Shown here in pieces: positions 19,401 to 27,345 of a stretch of 64,000 bases of DNA. The notes under the pieces were generated by a model. That model was given only the letters and a program-made list of their open reading frames with translations, had not been told where the DNA came from and did not search any database. The DNA is from JAGNLA01 sp964639885 (GTDB taxonomy: Bacteria; Caldisericota; Caldisericia; JAAYUI01), in NCBI GenBank assembly GCA_964639885.1, contig CAZXEH010000001.1, forward strand, positions 1 through 64,000, in the 5' to 3' direction. The position numbers and the translations under genes were made by a program. Numbering within the stretch: position 1 is the stretch's first letter; the number at the start of each line of letters is the position of its first letter.

Positions 19401-22400
19401 ATCAGGAATGGCTTGTCGATTGTGCCGCCGATTGACGATAGTGGAGAGAATGAGCACCATATCTTCTTTACCGACTCGAAACCCTCAGTTGATTTGACCG
19501 AGATTGTCAACGGGGTGGCTCCTGGTTTGGCAAGGAGAGTGAATTTGCCTTTGAGATCAGCTCTTGTCAATCTTCCGTTGACGCTCACCAGAGCATCCGG
19601 GCTTGTCTTGCCTGAAAGCTGGAAATCCTTTTCCGGAAGCAGATCGCCATCCTTGATGTTGAGGTCAGTGATAACTATACCTACGTCACTCGCCTTGGCT
19701 TCAAACACTCTGACCCTCAGCGTTGCCTGGTTGTCGGCTGTGTTGATGTCACCGTCAACTGTTGCTGTTCCCGTGAACTCGAGAATGCCTGGCTTTTCCT
19801 GCTTTGGAATCGGGAAGGTGATGGTTTTTTCTGAATATCTGTCGATAGATGGAATTGAATCGCTGGCTGAAAGCTGGTCAATCTTTACGTTTACACCTTC
19901 AAGCCTGGTGTTGCCGCTGTTTTTGACAGTAACGACAAGTTTGCCGGTTTCGCCGACTGAAATCCTCGATGGCTCACAGCTGAGGCCTGAAAGGGTAAGC
20001 GAGGCGTCAGGCTGGGGTCTGAGGTTGTATGTCGAGAGATTGTAGAGGAGCTTCATCTCGGACTCTGATTCAAACTTTGGCAGCATGGAAAGGTAGACAT
20101 TTCGTGCGTTTGTGGCAACAATTTGCGAGTTGTCGTCAGATTTGGCGGCTATGGTTGCTGTGTCGATGCAGCTGCTCCAGTTTTTGTTTGGCGGGATGTT
20201 TGCGGAAACCGTGTTAAGTTTCAGCTTTCCAGTGGGGATGCCCGCAAAAATGGGATGATTGCTGTCTGTTACATTGACAAAAGTCTCTTTAGTCGTTTCC
20301 GAGTCGAAGTCAAACTGGTTTGTGAAGCCAAAAACGTCCGTAATGGCAGAATAAACCGGAATGCTTGTAGACTGTCCGAGGCAGTCGAAACCTACGATTG
20401 TTCCGCCTGATTGTGCGAAATCATTGAGCGCCTTTATTATTGATGTATTGTAAGGGTTGGTGTAATCTGGAGTTGCAAGAAAAACTGTGTCACAACCAAG
20501 ATTTTTGAAGTTTTCATACCTAGTTCCAAAGACCATCTCCCAATACGAATCAGAACCGATCTTGGCAAGTTCCGTCAGTGAAGTACCCAGGGTTTTGCTA
20601 GCCTGGTTGAACTTGTCGATGCCAAAAACCTTGTCTGCCTTGAGCCTGTTGAACAGGTACGAAATCAGAATGCCTGTTTTCGATGTTTCTGCGTTGGTTA
20701 TGACCAGTTCTTTTTCAAACACGTTGTCTGCCGGTAGCTGGTCTTTCTCGTCGGATTTGACCTCAAAACGGATGTTGTGAGTGCCAGCCACCATGCCATC
20801 GAGGACGAACGTTGCCTGTCGATATTCGTTCACATCAAGCAGTTTGATCTTCCTGTTGTCGGTTTTCTTGCCGTCAAGCAGCAGCGAGACCTCAACATTG
20901 TTCATCTTTTTTGTGCCGTCGTTTGATACATCGAGCATGAATCTCAGTCGTTCGCCAGGTTTTTTTGTGAAGAAGGTTGTGTTGTTTCGCAGGGACAGAT
21001 CGTTGCCTGCGCTGGCGAGGCAGTAGAACCACATTTCAGAGTTGTTTGGAAGTTCGATCCTTGCGTGCCAGACCTTCTTTTCCTTCAGTTTGAAACTGGT
21101 TGACCAGGATTTGTCGCCTGAGGATTTGAACGGTTGTTTGTCGATCATTTTTGCATCATCATCCAGATCGTAAACCTTCACTTCAGGTACGGTCATGTCA
21201 GTTCTCAGACTGACCGTATTGCTGTCGATGCATGAAAGGATTGGGATGCTTACCCGACCTTTCGTCATCGGGCTGCCTTTGAAATCGATTTCAGGCATCC
21301 TGTGTGGTGCTCCTTCCGGTGTTGCCGGAAGTTTGATTGTTGGGTCGCCGAAGAATGCAAAACAGAATGTCGTTTTGTTTGAAGAAAAGAAGCCTTTTTC
21401 GATGCCTGTATATTTTGTGAAGGCACTGACCATGATCTCGCCAAGGGTTGGCGACCAGTTGTGATAGGCGTTCATGACTTCTTTTGTACACCTGTCGATT
21501 TCCGAGAAAGGTTGGGCTTTGACAACGCCTGATTCAATAGTCCAGTTTATTCCTGCATAATTGAGTCGCGTTCCGCCAAAATATGCAACCGGGCCACCCG
21601 GTGACGCCATACAGGCCTGCGCAAAAGAAAGACCTTTTGAGTTTGGGTAGCTCTCGAACTTATAGTCCACAACACCTGCGTCGTACATGCCATTGAGACA
21701 GGCAACACTGACAAGAATCGGCAGTTTTGATTTTTTCGGGAGAGCCATGATGTCATCAGTTGTGATCTTGCCTGGTTCTGTGATGATGGCGTCGCCTGAA
21801 CCGTGAGAGACAACATAAATGAATCCGTTGTCTTTCCTGAAAGCATCCTGCATCTCGCTGGTGTTGAATTTCTCGGCTGTCTTGTACTTCTTTTCAATCT
21901 TGAAATTGTCTACCAGTCCGTCATCAACAATGGATTGGCATTCGAGCTCGCCTTCAAATCCGCCAGAGAACGGATCACCACCACAAAGGGCAGCGCTGTG
22001 GAACCAGTCGGCAGAAAGTGACTTTTTATAGTTGACTATCTTTTCAATCATCACCTCTGCTTCAGCCGGATTTCTGACCGGAATCCTGCCAAGGGCAAAA
22101 TTTGGGACAAGATCGAGGTCTGGTGATGAGTAGTAAATGTCGGATGGTACGTATCTGTCAGCTTTCATGTACGAGGAGTTGACGTAATAAAATGAAGGCG
22201 GAACGTGGGTTCCGTCACCAAGGATGGTTACAAAACCGACTTTTCCAACCTTTGTCTGCAGGTATGCCCTGATGGATTTGGCAAAATCGTAGTCATATTT
22301 TTTCATGTACTCTTTGTCAGTCTTCGTGAAGTCTGCTGGGCCCTTGTATTCTGGCTCCTCTTTTTGGGGAGCATACTGACCCTTGAGTGACTCAACCTCG

Positions 22401-23095
22401 ACAACTTCAACGGTATAGCCTGAATCTTTCTGTGTTGCTGCCAGTTTCGCTGCCTGTGCCTTGAGGGCCGACGAGGTAAGGATGAGTGAATTTTTCATGA
22501 CTGTTTCGTCATCGCTGAAGGCTGTGAATCTGTTTTCCGGCTCGATGACGATCTGGAGCTCAAGCTTTTTTGCAACATGCATCACCTTGCCGTCAAAATC
22601 GAGGATGACGGGGAAAGCCTTGATGGTTGCGAAATTGCCTGACATACCGGTCTCAAACTTGAAGTCGCCGGCTGTTTCTGGATATTTGCCCTTAAGCTCC
22701 CCATTATCTGCTGATTTCAGTTTTGGGATCGACCATGTTTTTGGCATGTACGGGTCAAGCTGTGGCAGCCAGGTTTTTTCGTAGCTGGCCTCTGAGATCC
22801 TGACATCTGTCCCCCTGTATCCCTTTGGAATTGGTACTCTCATCGTTACAAACGGTATCTGTGGCTTGCCTTCGTCGCAGGTTGTTTCAAAACCTTCGCA
22901 AAGAAGCCTGCCCCTGAAGGTGACAAGTTGGCTGGTGTTGATCGAAAACGTCCTGAAGATGGAGGTTTCATTTGTTCTTCCAAGCTGGAATCTGCCGGTT
23001 GAAACCGGGCAGGAGACCGTTTGTCTTGCCTGGACAGCCGGAAGAAGCGATAACACCAAAGCAACTGAAATAATTACCAATGCAAATTTTTTCAT
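16475..23095 (-). CDS. giant secreted gingipain-type (C25) peptidase with CARDB, stalk and beta-propeller domains
   Basis: 2206 aa from ATG 23095. The ATG at 23107 lies upstream of the AGGAGG ribosome site, so the inner ATG is chosen. The signal peptide (KKFALVIISVALVLSLLPA) is followed by a C25 propeptide-like region, then the caspase-fold C25 catalytic domain (about 245-600). That domain carries ILGDGTHVPPSFYYV, the catalytic His in YVVSHGSGDA (about 430) and Cys in PILVSVACLNGMYD (about 466). Next come Ig/CARDB-like modules (VSNDGTKKMNNVEVSLLLDG; VTVKNSGNTRLEGV), an inner stalk domain, a long NHL-like beta-propeller section (about 1330-1960; GKFNRPYSMQVDGKGFIWIL), another CARDB-like module and a C-terminal stalk domain. 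The catalytic dyad looks intact, so a Cys endopeptidase anchored in the cell surface is likely. No C-terminal sorting domain of the gingipain type was recognised. Confidence 0.82.
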   Translation of the reverse strand: MKKFALVIISVALVLSLLPAVQARQTVSCPVSTGRFQLGRTNETSIFRTFSINTSQLVTFRGRLLCEGFETTCDEGKPQIPFVTMRVPIPKGYRGTDVRISEASYEKTWLPQLDPYMPKTWSIPKLKSADNGELKGKYPETAGDFKFETGMSGNFATIKAFPVILDFDGKVMHVAKKLELQIVIEPENRFTAFSDDETVMKNSLILTSSALKAQAAKLAATQKDSGYTVEVVEVESLKGQYAPQKEEPEYKGPADFTKTDKEYMKKYDYDFAKSIRAYLQTKVGKVGFVTILGDGTHVPPSFYYVNSSYMKADRYVPSDIYYSSPDLDLVPNFALGRIPVRNPAEAEVMIEKIVNYKKSLSADWFHSAALCGGDPFSGGFEGELECQSIVDDGLVDNFKIEKKYKTAEKFNTSEMQDAFRKDNGFIYVVSHGSGDAIITEPGKITTDDIMALPKKSKLPILVSVACLNGMYDAGVVDYKFESYPNSKGLSFAQACMASPGGPVAYFGGTRLNYAGINWTIESGVVKAQPFSEIDRCTKEVMNAYHNWSPTLGEIMVSAFTKYTGIEKGFFSSNKTTFCFAFFGDPTIKLPATPEGAPHRMPEIDFKGSPMTKGRVSIPILSCIDSNTVSLRTDMTVPEVKVYDLDDDAKMIDKQPFKSSGDKSWSTSFKLKEKKVWHARIELPNNSEMWFYCLASAGNDLSLRNNTTFFTKKPGERLRFMLDVSNDGTKKMNNVEVSLLLDGKKTDNRKIKLLDVNEYRQATFVLDGMVAGTHNIRFEVKSDEKDQLPADNVFEKELVITNAETSKTGILISYLFNRLKADKVFGIDKFNQASKTLGTSLTELAKIGSDSYWEMVFGTRYENFKNLGCDTVFLATPDYTNPYNTSIIKALNDFAQSGGTIVGFDCLGQSTSIPVYSAITDVFGFTNQFDFDSETTKETFVNVTDSNHPIFAGIPTGKLKLNTVSANIPPNKNWSSCIDTATIAAKSDDNSQIVATNARNVYLSMLPKFESESEMKLLYNLSTYNLRPQPDASLTLSGLSCEPSRISVGETGKLVVTVKNSGNTRLEGVNVKIDQLSASDSIPSIDRYSEKTITFPIPKQEKPGILEFTGTATVDGDINTADNQATLRVRVFEAKASDVGIVITDLNIKDGDLLPEKDFQLSGKTSPDALVSVNGRLTRADLKGKFTLLAKPGATPLTISVKSTEGFESVKKIWCSFSPLSSIGGTIDKPFLMTSTEYIPKTDFIPMTTISSTNYVNITKTAGMLGLESNISGDEFTLGKDQFEVSGKVGSDKATVRVGEFKKEIPLPKPVMDKDGSVLMPFTAMLDLGFGGDIQAESQSFLLTFPKNTKTESFTPYPTSNVKAEDKTSFPAESDYGRSTLISSGPTDSEVSRVIDYNSTSRELYVWTTRGIEAWNKDGKFIRCLGLPHTASKDFDISWNNLLHPYADDYEHGSSNFLILPDGSLILKFATSVAFYDKDWKLEKIESFKDGGLAPQVPLQLTPDGNILFVDGDSIVLKYNPKGERLESFKLYDNEDSMLTEISTLQVLADGKILVYERPYYWFGPPDWSLYLFDSNHKLLKQKTVKYTEEKDEDFRMSPMYVIGDPDGTYWFITDDFVGVSVEHFDSDFTKIEKVNLGEGGLLTRGGLGDFRIDNLGHFWTKGKMNLGESDDVTLLASCGKDFILKPVINKCSDGPNKFLLPWDLNFDPEGNLIVYTSDYMTRYSRLGNKIENLSFELPKGNTLDFVWQLKFEGKYTTGIVESRESYVVMVAGSENKVVRMIPAITDEPIMIDDYATDFEKGEIYLAESESNTPIKVIPTYLADEKDPTQVEITRQFGVRGIGKGKFLGVSSMQRIGDKLYILDGIQSKVLVYSTKGDFLFEFGGFGTAPGKFNRPYSMQVDGKGFIWILDTRNSRIAVFDSDGTFISNLGRESIYSTPSSIDEYNDRPFDLLEPMFMAVSDGQLAIFEYTHERLSLLTASSTVTNLTVYPEKPVLEGYESDNQLTVWFTVTNTGSGEMSAEFTCEDPNATIEGGIVKNNAGMVKVTLDKTSSEMPKSVTLKIRSTLGEGTLTIPVVVKPVAFSFATGSMIAKSANGLVRLSRMPLKTDNGYILSTKDFPSLIPLTGVVAKDGTSVFFNHGNRKLGFEADKTYATLQVDLDTFKVDLGSKTEKTKDGGLLVPIDLISSFLSCQMIIEGNHVRVEKRK

Positions 23096-23119
23096 GTTCC
23101 TCCTCATGTAAGGGGCAAA

Positions 23120-25447
23120 TCAGGGCAGATATATCAGCCTGATCTTTTTTGTCTGCTTGTCCCAGTATACCTCGCAATCGAGCAGATCGGTAAAGAACTG
23201 GAGCGGTACGCAGGCTTTGCCTGACTTGAGCTCAGGCTTGGGATTTATTGTCTTGGTCGTGGTCTGGTCGTCTTTCTGGATGGTAACGGCATCCGATCCG
23301 ATTTCGCAAACCACCCATAAATTCTTTCTGGGGAAGTTTACGGAGATGTAGCCTGAATTGAGTTCAGCCACACCACCGAAGCACGATGTGATGAAGTTCA
23401 GTGAGATCATCGTGGTGTTTTCCTTGATGTAGGGGGCAACGTCCATGTTGGTGTTTTTGCCGTTGATCGCAACTGTTTTGCTTCCAACCTGGAATTCAAT
23501 GTTGACCTGCTGAGGGAGTGAGTCAGGGGTCTTGAGGACGCAGGGGATCTCAAATTTTCCGGCGTTGCTCTCGAGAACAAGTTTTTCACTGTAGGTTCTG
23601 CTTGGGATGAAGTGGTACGTCCTTGCTTTGAGTTTGACTATCACTTCATCGCCGACAACATGCCTGGTTGAAAGGGCGATCCATCTGGGTATGCCTGTGA
23701 AATACCCTTCAAGACTGTCGCCTCCGATGTTTTCTATTACAAGTTCAAGATCGGACTCAGAGTCGGTGGGGACGTACTTGAAATCGACGGTTGGTGGTGA
23801 AATCCTTATTTTGGCCTGTTCGAGCAGAACTTCCTTCGGATGTCGGACAAGCCTCATGCCGGTTCTGTCGAGCACATAGATCCATTTGCCAAACCGTGAG
23901 ACCGCAACCGGATCGGTCAGGGAGTCGAGGTTGTTTTCGTAAGACACTTTTTCGCCTGTTGGGTTGTGGAGGCTGTATGGACCACCACCCTTGCCGTATG
24001 ATCTGAGTACTTTTCCAGTCTGGTCGATGAGTTTCAGACTTTCCTCACCCAGAACGATGAAGCGTTGCGGCGAGAGCATGAGCACATCCCTCGGGGTGTC
24101 TGAAACGTTGATTGTGTTGGATTTTGTTCCATCCGAACCAAAAACCTCAATTTTGAGGTTTTCACCATCGGCAACGGCAAATCCTGAGGTAGAGGCGCTT
24201 ATAGCAACTGGATTGCCCCACTCCTGATCCGATAGCACGGTGCCGGTTTTATCGCTGCCAAGGTATCGTTCAACCGAGTTCTTCTTGAGCACAAGCAATG
24301 AACCATCCTGGTCAAACTCAACATCAACGGCGCCTTTTTCCGGGATGTCATATATTTTCTTGCCAGCTCTCGTTGAAACAGTTATGCCAGCTTCGGTGAC
24401 CTGAGCAAGAAGGTCGGCTGAGATTGTTATTTTTGAGGCTTTGACGCCAGGAATTGTGAAGAGTTCGTTGCTCCTCTGGTCAATGACCTTAATAATGCTG
24501 TTTTGCGGGTCACTGACAAAAATCCTGCCGTTTTCATCGATTTCAAAGCTCTCCGGCAGGCAGAGTCTGGCGGAGTCATGGTCAATTACGGTTGTTAGTT
24601 TTCCAGCCTCGTCAATCTGAACCAGTTCGTGGGTTGATGTTGAAGCGACGAGGTATCTATCGCTGACGACCCCAAAACTGTAATAACCGCCTGATGGCAT
24701 TTTGCCTGACAGGCTCAGCGTCTTGCCGGCAATTCCGTTCAGTGTGAAAATCTTGATCTCAGACCCGTCTAAAACAATGATTTTCTGGGCGTTGTCGGTC
24801 GTCATCGCCAGAGGGTTCTTGAATGTGCCAATCGATTTTATCTTGGCAAACGATCCTGAAAGGATAGTGTATTTTTTCGTGTCACCCTCGAGCACGAAGT
24901 AATTGTCATTGACAGGGAAGAAGGCGAGAGGCTGTTTGAATGTGTCCAAAACCTTGAAAACGTCGAGTGTTGGTTCGAGGATGAACGCTTTACCGATACC
25001 TGGGTCGCTGACGAACAATCTGCCCCTAGTGTCGGTGAAAAGGCCTGTCGGGTTGGCGAGGGTGATGTCTTTGATGGTTTTGACGTTGCTTTTGAAATTG
25101 CCGTTCATGTCGAAGAGCTTGAGCATTCCGGCATCAGCTACAACAAGCCGGTCTTTTACGATGGCCATGCTCTTTGGATTGATCAGCGATCCGTCCGAGA
25201 TTCCGTAACCGCCGATCCTGTATTTGAGCTTGAAATCCTTGGAAAAGCAAAGGATTTCGTGAGTTCCCTGCGAGGATACATAAACATTTCCCTGCTTGTC
25301 GACAAAAGTACAGGTTGGGAGTGCCAGCTTGTCCGACGAAATTCCGCCAAGCAGCAGTTCAGATGATTCCCCCTGACCCCTGAGTGGAAGGGTGCCTTGT
25401 GCAAGTAGAATCAGAACCATTCCTGCCAGCAGGAGTTTTTTCGTCAT
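23120..25447 (-). CDS. secreted NHL-like beta-propeller protein with C-terminal stalk domain
   Basis: 775 aa with a signal peptide (KKLLLAGMVLILLAQG). Repeats of about 40-45 aa recur from about 40 to 520, of the kind PTGLFTDTRGRLFVSDPGIGK and LPESFEIDENGRIFVSDPQN, typical of NHL/SMP-30-like propellers. Residues about 540-640 form a CARDB/Ig-like module. The last about 115 residues are a copper-amine-oxidase-N-like stalk domain (VAINGKNTNMDVAPYIKENT and GKACVPLQFFTDLLDCEVYW). Its ATGA overlaps the kinase stop, and it lies just upstream of the C25 gene, whose propeller it resembles. Probably a surface protein; binding partner unknown. Confidence 0.78.
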   Translation of the reverse strand: MTKKLLLAGMVLILLAQGTLPLRGQGESSELLLGGISSDKLALPTCTFVDKQGNVYVSSQGTHEILCFSKDFKLKYRIGGYGISDGSLINPKSMAIVKDRLVVADAGMLKLFDMNGNFKSNVKTIKDITLANPTGLFTDTRGRLFVSDPGIGKAFILEPTLDVFKVLDTFKQPLAFFPVNDNYFVLEGDTKKYTILSGSFAKIKSIGTFKNPLAMTTDNAQKIIVLDGSEIKIFTLNGIAGKTLSLSGKMPSGGYYSFGVVSDRYLVASTSTHELVQIDEAGKLTTVIDHDSARLCLPESFEIDENGRIFVSDPQNSIIKVIDQRSNELFTIPGVKASKITISADLLAQVTEAGITVSTRAGKKIYDIPEKGAVDVEFDQDGSLLVLKKNSVERYLGSDKTGTVLSDQEWGNPVAISASTSGFAVADGENLKIEVFGSDGTKSNTINVSDTPRDVLMLSPQRFIVLGEESLKLIDQTGKVLRSYGKGGGPYSLHNPTGEKVSYENNLDSLTDPVAVSRFGKWIYVLDRTGMRLVRHPKEVLLEQAKIRISPPTVDFKYVPTDSESDLELVIENIGGDSLEGYFTGIPRWIALSTRHVVGDEVIVKLKARTYHFIPSRTYSEKLVLESNAGKFEIPCVLKTPDSLPQQVNIEFQVGSKTVAINGKNTNMDVAPYIKENTTMISLNFITSCFGGVAELNSGYISVNFPRKNLWVVCEIGSDAVTIQKDDQTTTKTINPKPELKSGKACVPLQFFTDLLDCEVYWDKQTKKIRLIYLP

Positions 25448-27345
25448 TTCCTGAACTTGACCTCGGGAAGGGTGTAAGTTTTTCCTGCTTCAAGCGTGAT
25501 GGTGGTTTTGTATGGTATCGGGAGATAATTCGGTGGTGACTTGTAGCCCGCTGCCACGATCTCGATTGTGTAGGTTCCGGCTGGTCTTGTCACGGTTGCT
25601 GAACCGGTTCCAACCTGTGAGCCGTTGATTTTGATGGCTGCGGTGCCGACGTTGCAGGTGATGACAATTGTTCCATCTTTGACGACCGGTTTATCCGGGG
25701 TGACAGGTTTTGATCCTGTGTTGCCGGTGTTGCCTTTATTGCTGGTGTTTCCGGTTGTTCCTGTATTTGTTGTACCTGTGCTGCCAGTTTGCGGGTTGGT
25801 TTTTGGTGTTTCACCGGTGTCGATTTTTCCTGTGGCAGAGAATTCAAGACTGACCGTTATTTTCACCGGTTCACCGAAATCGGGCTTCAGGGTGATGGTG
25901 CCTGAATAGTTCTGGCCTGGCTTGATTTTTAGCGGATTGACCGAAACCGGTATGGTTTTTGAGGCATCTTTTTCCAAGGTTATATTGTCTTTGTCGATTG
26001 AAATCCAGTCGGCTCCAATATCTTTTGTTACTTGTAAAACGTAGCCGCCAGTATTTTTGATCACAATATCCTTTGGCCCAGGAATGGTTTCAACTTTTCC
26101 CCATGAAATCGTTTTTGACGACGTCACTGAGAGCATTCCGGGTTTGGACATTTCAACCGTGTCGGCAATCTGCTTTTCACCCGCTTTTATCTCGATCTGT
26201 TTTGTGTTGTCGATGTAGCCTTCGAGGTGGAGTTTGAGATCGTAAGCTCCTGCCTGTAGCTGAGGAACCTCAGCCGGTGTAACGCCGTAGTTTACGAAAT
26301 CCTTTTCAGAGATGCCCTTCATGAAAATCTCGGCGCCTGAAGGGGTTGAAGTGATGGTTATGCTGCCCGGTTTTGGCTTTAGCATCTGCCAGCCGAAGAG
26401 GAACCCGAAGACGAGAATGGCTATTGCACCAATAATGCCTGCAATTTTCAGGATGTTTCTCTTGACCCTCGGGTTTGATCTTGGAACCTTCTTGGCTTTT
26501 ATCACCGTGTTCTTGGTCCCGCCAAATTTTACGGCAAGTCCTGAGATGGCAGACAGAAGCTCGTTCGTGTTCTGGAAGCGGTCGTCAGGATTCTTTGCCA
26601 GCATGTGGCCGATGACCTCGACGACTTCCTGCGGAATGTCTTTTCTGAGGTTTGCAAGCGGGAACGGCTCCTTGTTGATGTGCATGTTGAGGACGCCCCA
26701 GGGAGTGTCTGATTCGAACGGGACTTCACCGGCAAGCATCTCGTAAAAGACGATTCCAAGCGAGTAGAAATCAGTTCTCTGATCAACCTTCAATCCCTGT
26801 GCCTGCTCTGGGGACATGTATTCAGGCGTGCCGATGAATGAGCCGGCGGTGGTCATGGTTGCGAAGTCTCTGGACTTTGCAATTCCGAAGTCCATTATCT
26901 TGACCTGGCCGGTTGGTGTGATCATGAGGTTCTGACTCTTGATGTCTCGGTGTGCGATGATGCCTGATTTGTAGGCCTTGTCGAGTGCCTTAACCGATTG
27001 GAGCATGTAGGAGATTGCATCTGCAAGGGGAAGTGGCCCCTGTTGCTCGATCATGCTCGTCAATGTTTTGCCCTCGATGAACTCCATGACCATGTAATAT
27101 GTCTGGTCTTCACTGCCAAAATCCATGACGGCGCAGATGTTGTCGTGGTTGAGCTTCATGGCCGACTCGGCTTCTCTTTTGAACCTCTCAACGTAGTCGG
27201 CGCCTTGCGTGTACTGCTCTCTGAGAATTTTGAGGGCGACAATCTGACCTTTTGTGATGTCTCTTGCAAGATAGACTTCGGCCATTCCGCCGCCGCCGAC
27301 CTTGTCGTAAATCTTGTACTTGCCGCCTAGCGTTTTTCCAATCAT
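25444..27345 (-). CDS. transmembrane Ser/Thr protein kinase with PEGA and BACON-like sensor domains
   Basis: 633 aa. Intact Hanks-type kinase domain at residues 8-270: GGGGMAEVYLARD (P-loop), VALKILRE (Lys), HRDIKSQNLM (catalytic Asp), MDFGIAKS (metal Asp), GTPEYMSPEQAQG. A membrane helix lies at about 300-322. Outside are a PEGA domain (SITITSTPSGAEIFMKG), a BACON/Ig-like domain (ADWISIDKDNITLEKDA), a Gly/Thr/Asn-rich linker and a second PEGA domain near the C-terminus (AAIKINGSQVGTGSATV). It probably phosphorylates cytoplasmic targets in response to an envelope signal. It shares 4-nt overlaps with both neighbours, so the downstream propeller/peptidase genes and the upstream pseudokinase gene are co-expressed. 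Confidence 0.92.
   Translation of the reverse strand: MIGKTLGGKYKIYDKVGGGGMAEVYLARDITKGQIVALKILREQYTQGADYVERFKREAESAMKLNHDNICAVMDFGSEDQTYYMVMEFIEGKTLTSMIEQQGPLPLADAISYMLQSVKALDKAYKSGIIAHRDIKSQNLMITPTGQVKIMDFGIAKSRDFATMTTAGSFIGTPEYMSPEQAQGLKVDQRTDFYSLGIVFYEMLAGEVPFESDTPWGVLNMHINKEPFPLANLRKDIPQEVVEVIGHMLAKNPDDRFQNTNELLSAISGLAVKFGGTKNTVIKAKKVPRSNPRVKRNILKIAGIIGAIAILVFGFLFGWQMLKPKPGSITITSTPSGAEIFMKGISEKDFVNYGVTPAEVPQLQAGAYDLKLHLEGYIDNTKQIEIKAGEKQIADTVEMSKPGMLSVTSSKTISWGKVETIPGPKDIVIKNTGGYVLQVTKDIGADWISIDKDNITLEKDASKTIPVSVNPLKIKPGQNYSGTITLKPDFGEPVKITVSLEFSATGKIDTGETPKTNPQTGSTGTTNTGTTGNTSNKGNTGNTGSKPVTPDKPVVKDGTIVITCNVGTAAIKINGSQVGTGSATVTRPAGTYTIEIVAAGYKSPPNYLPIPYKTTITLEAGKTYTLPEVKFRK

Noticed and set aside
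19338..20045. Plus-strand open frame of 235 codons inside the C25 gene
   Set aside because: Antisense shadow with no start signal and low-complexity composition; the minus strand carries the conserved protein.
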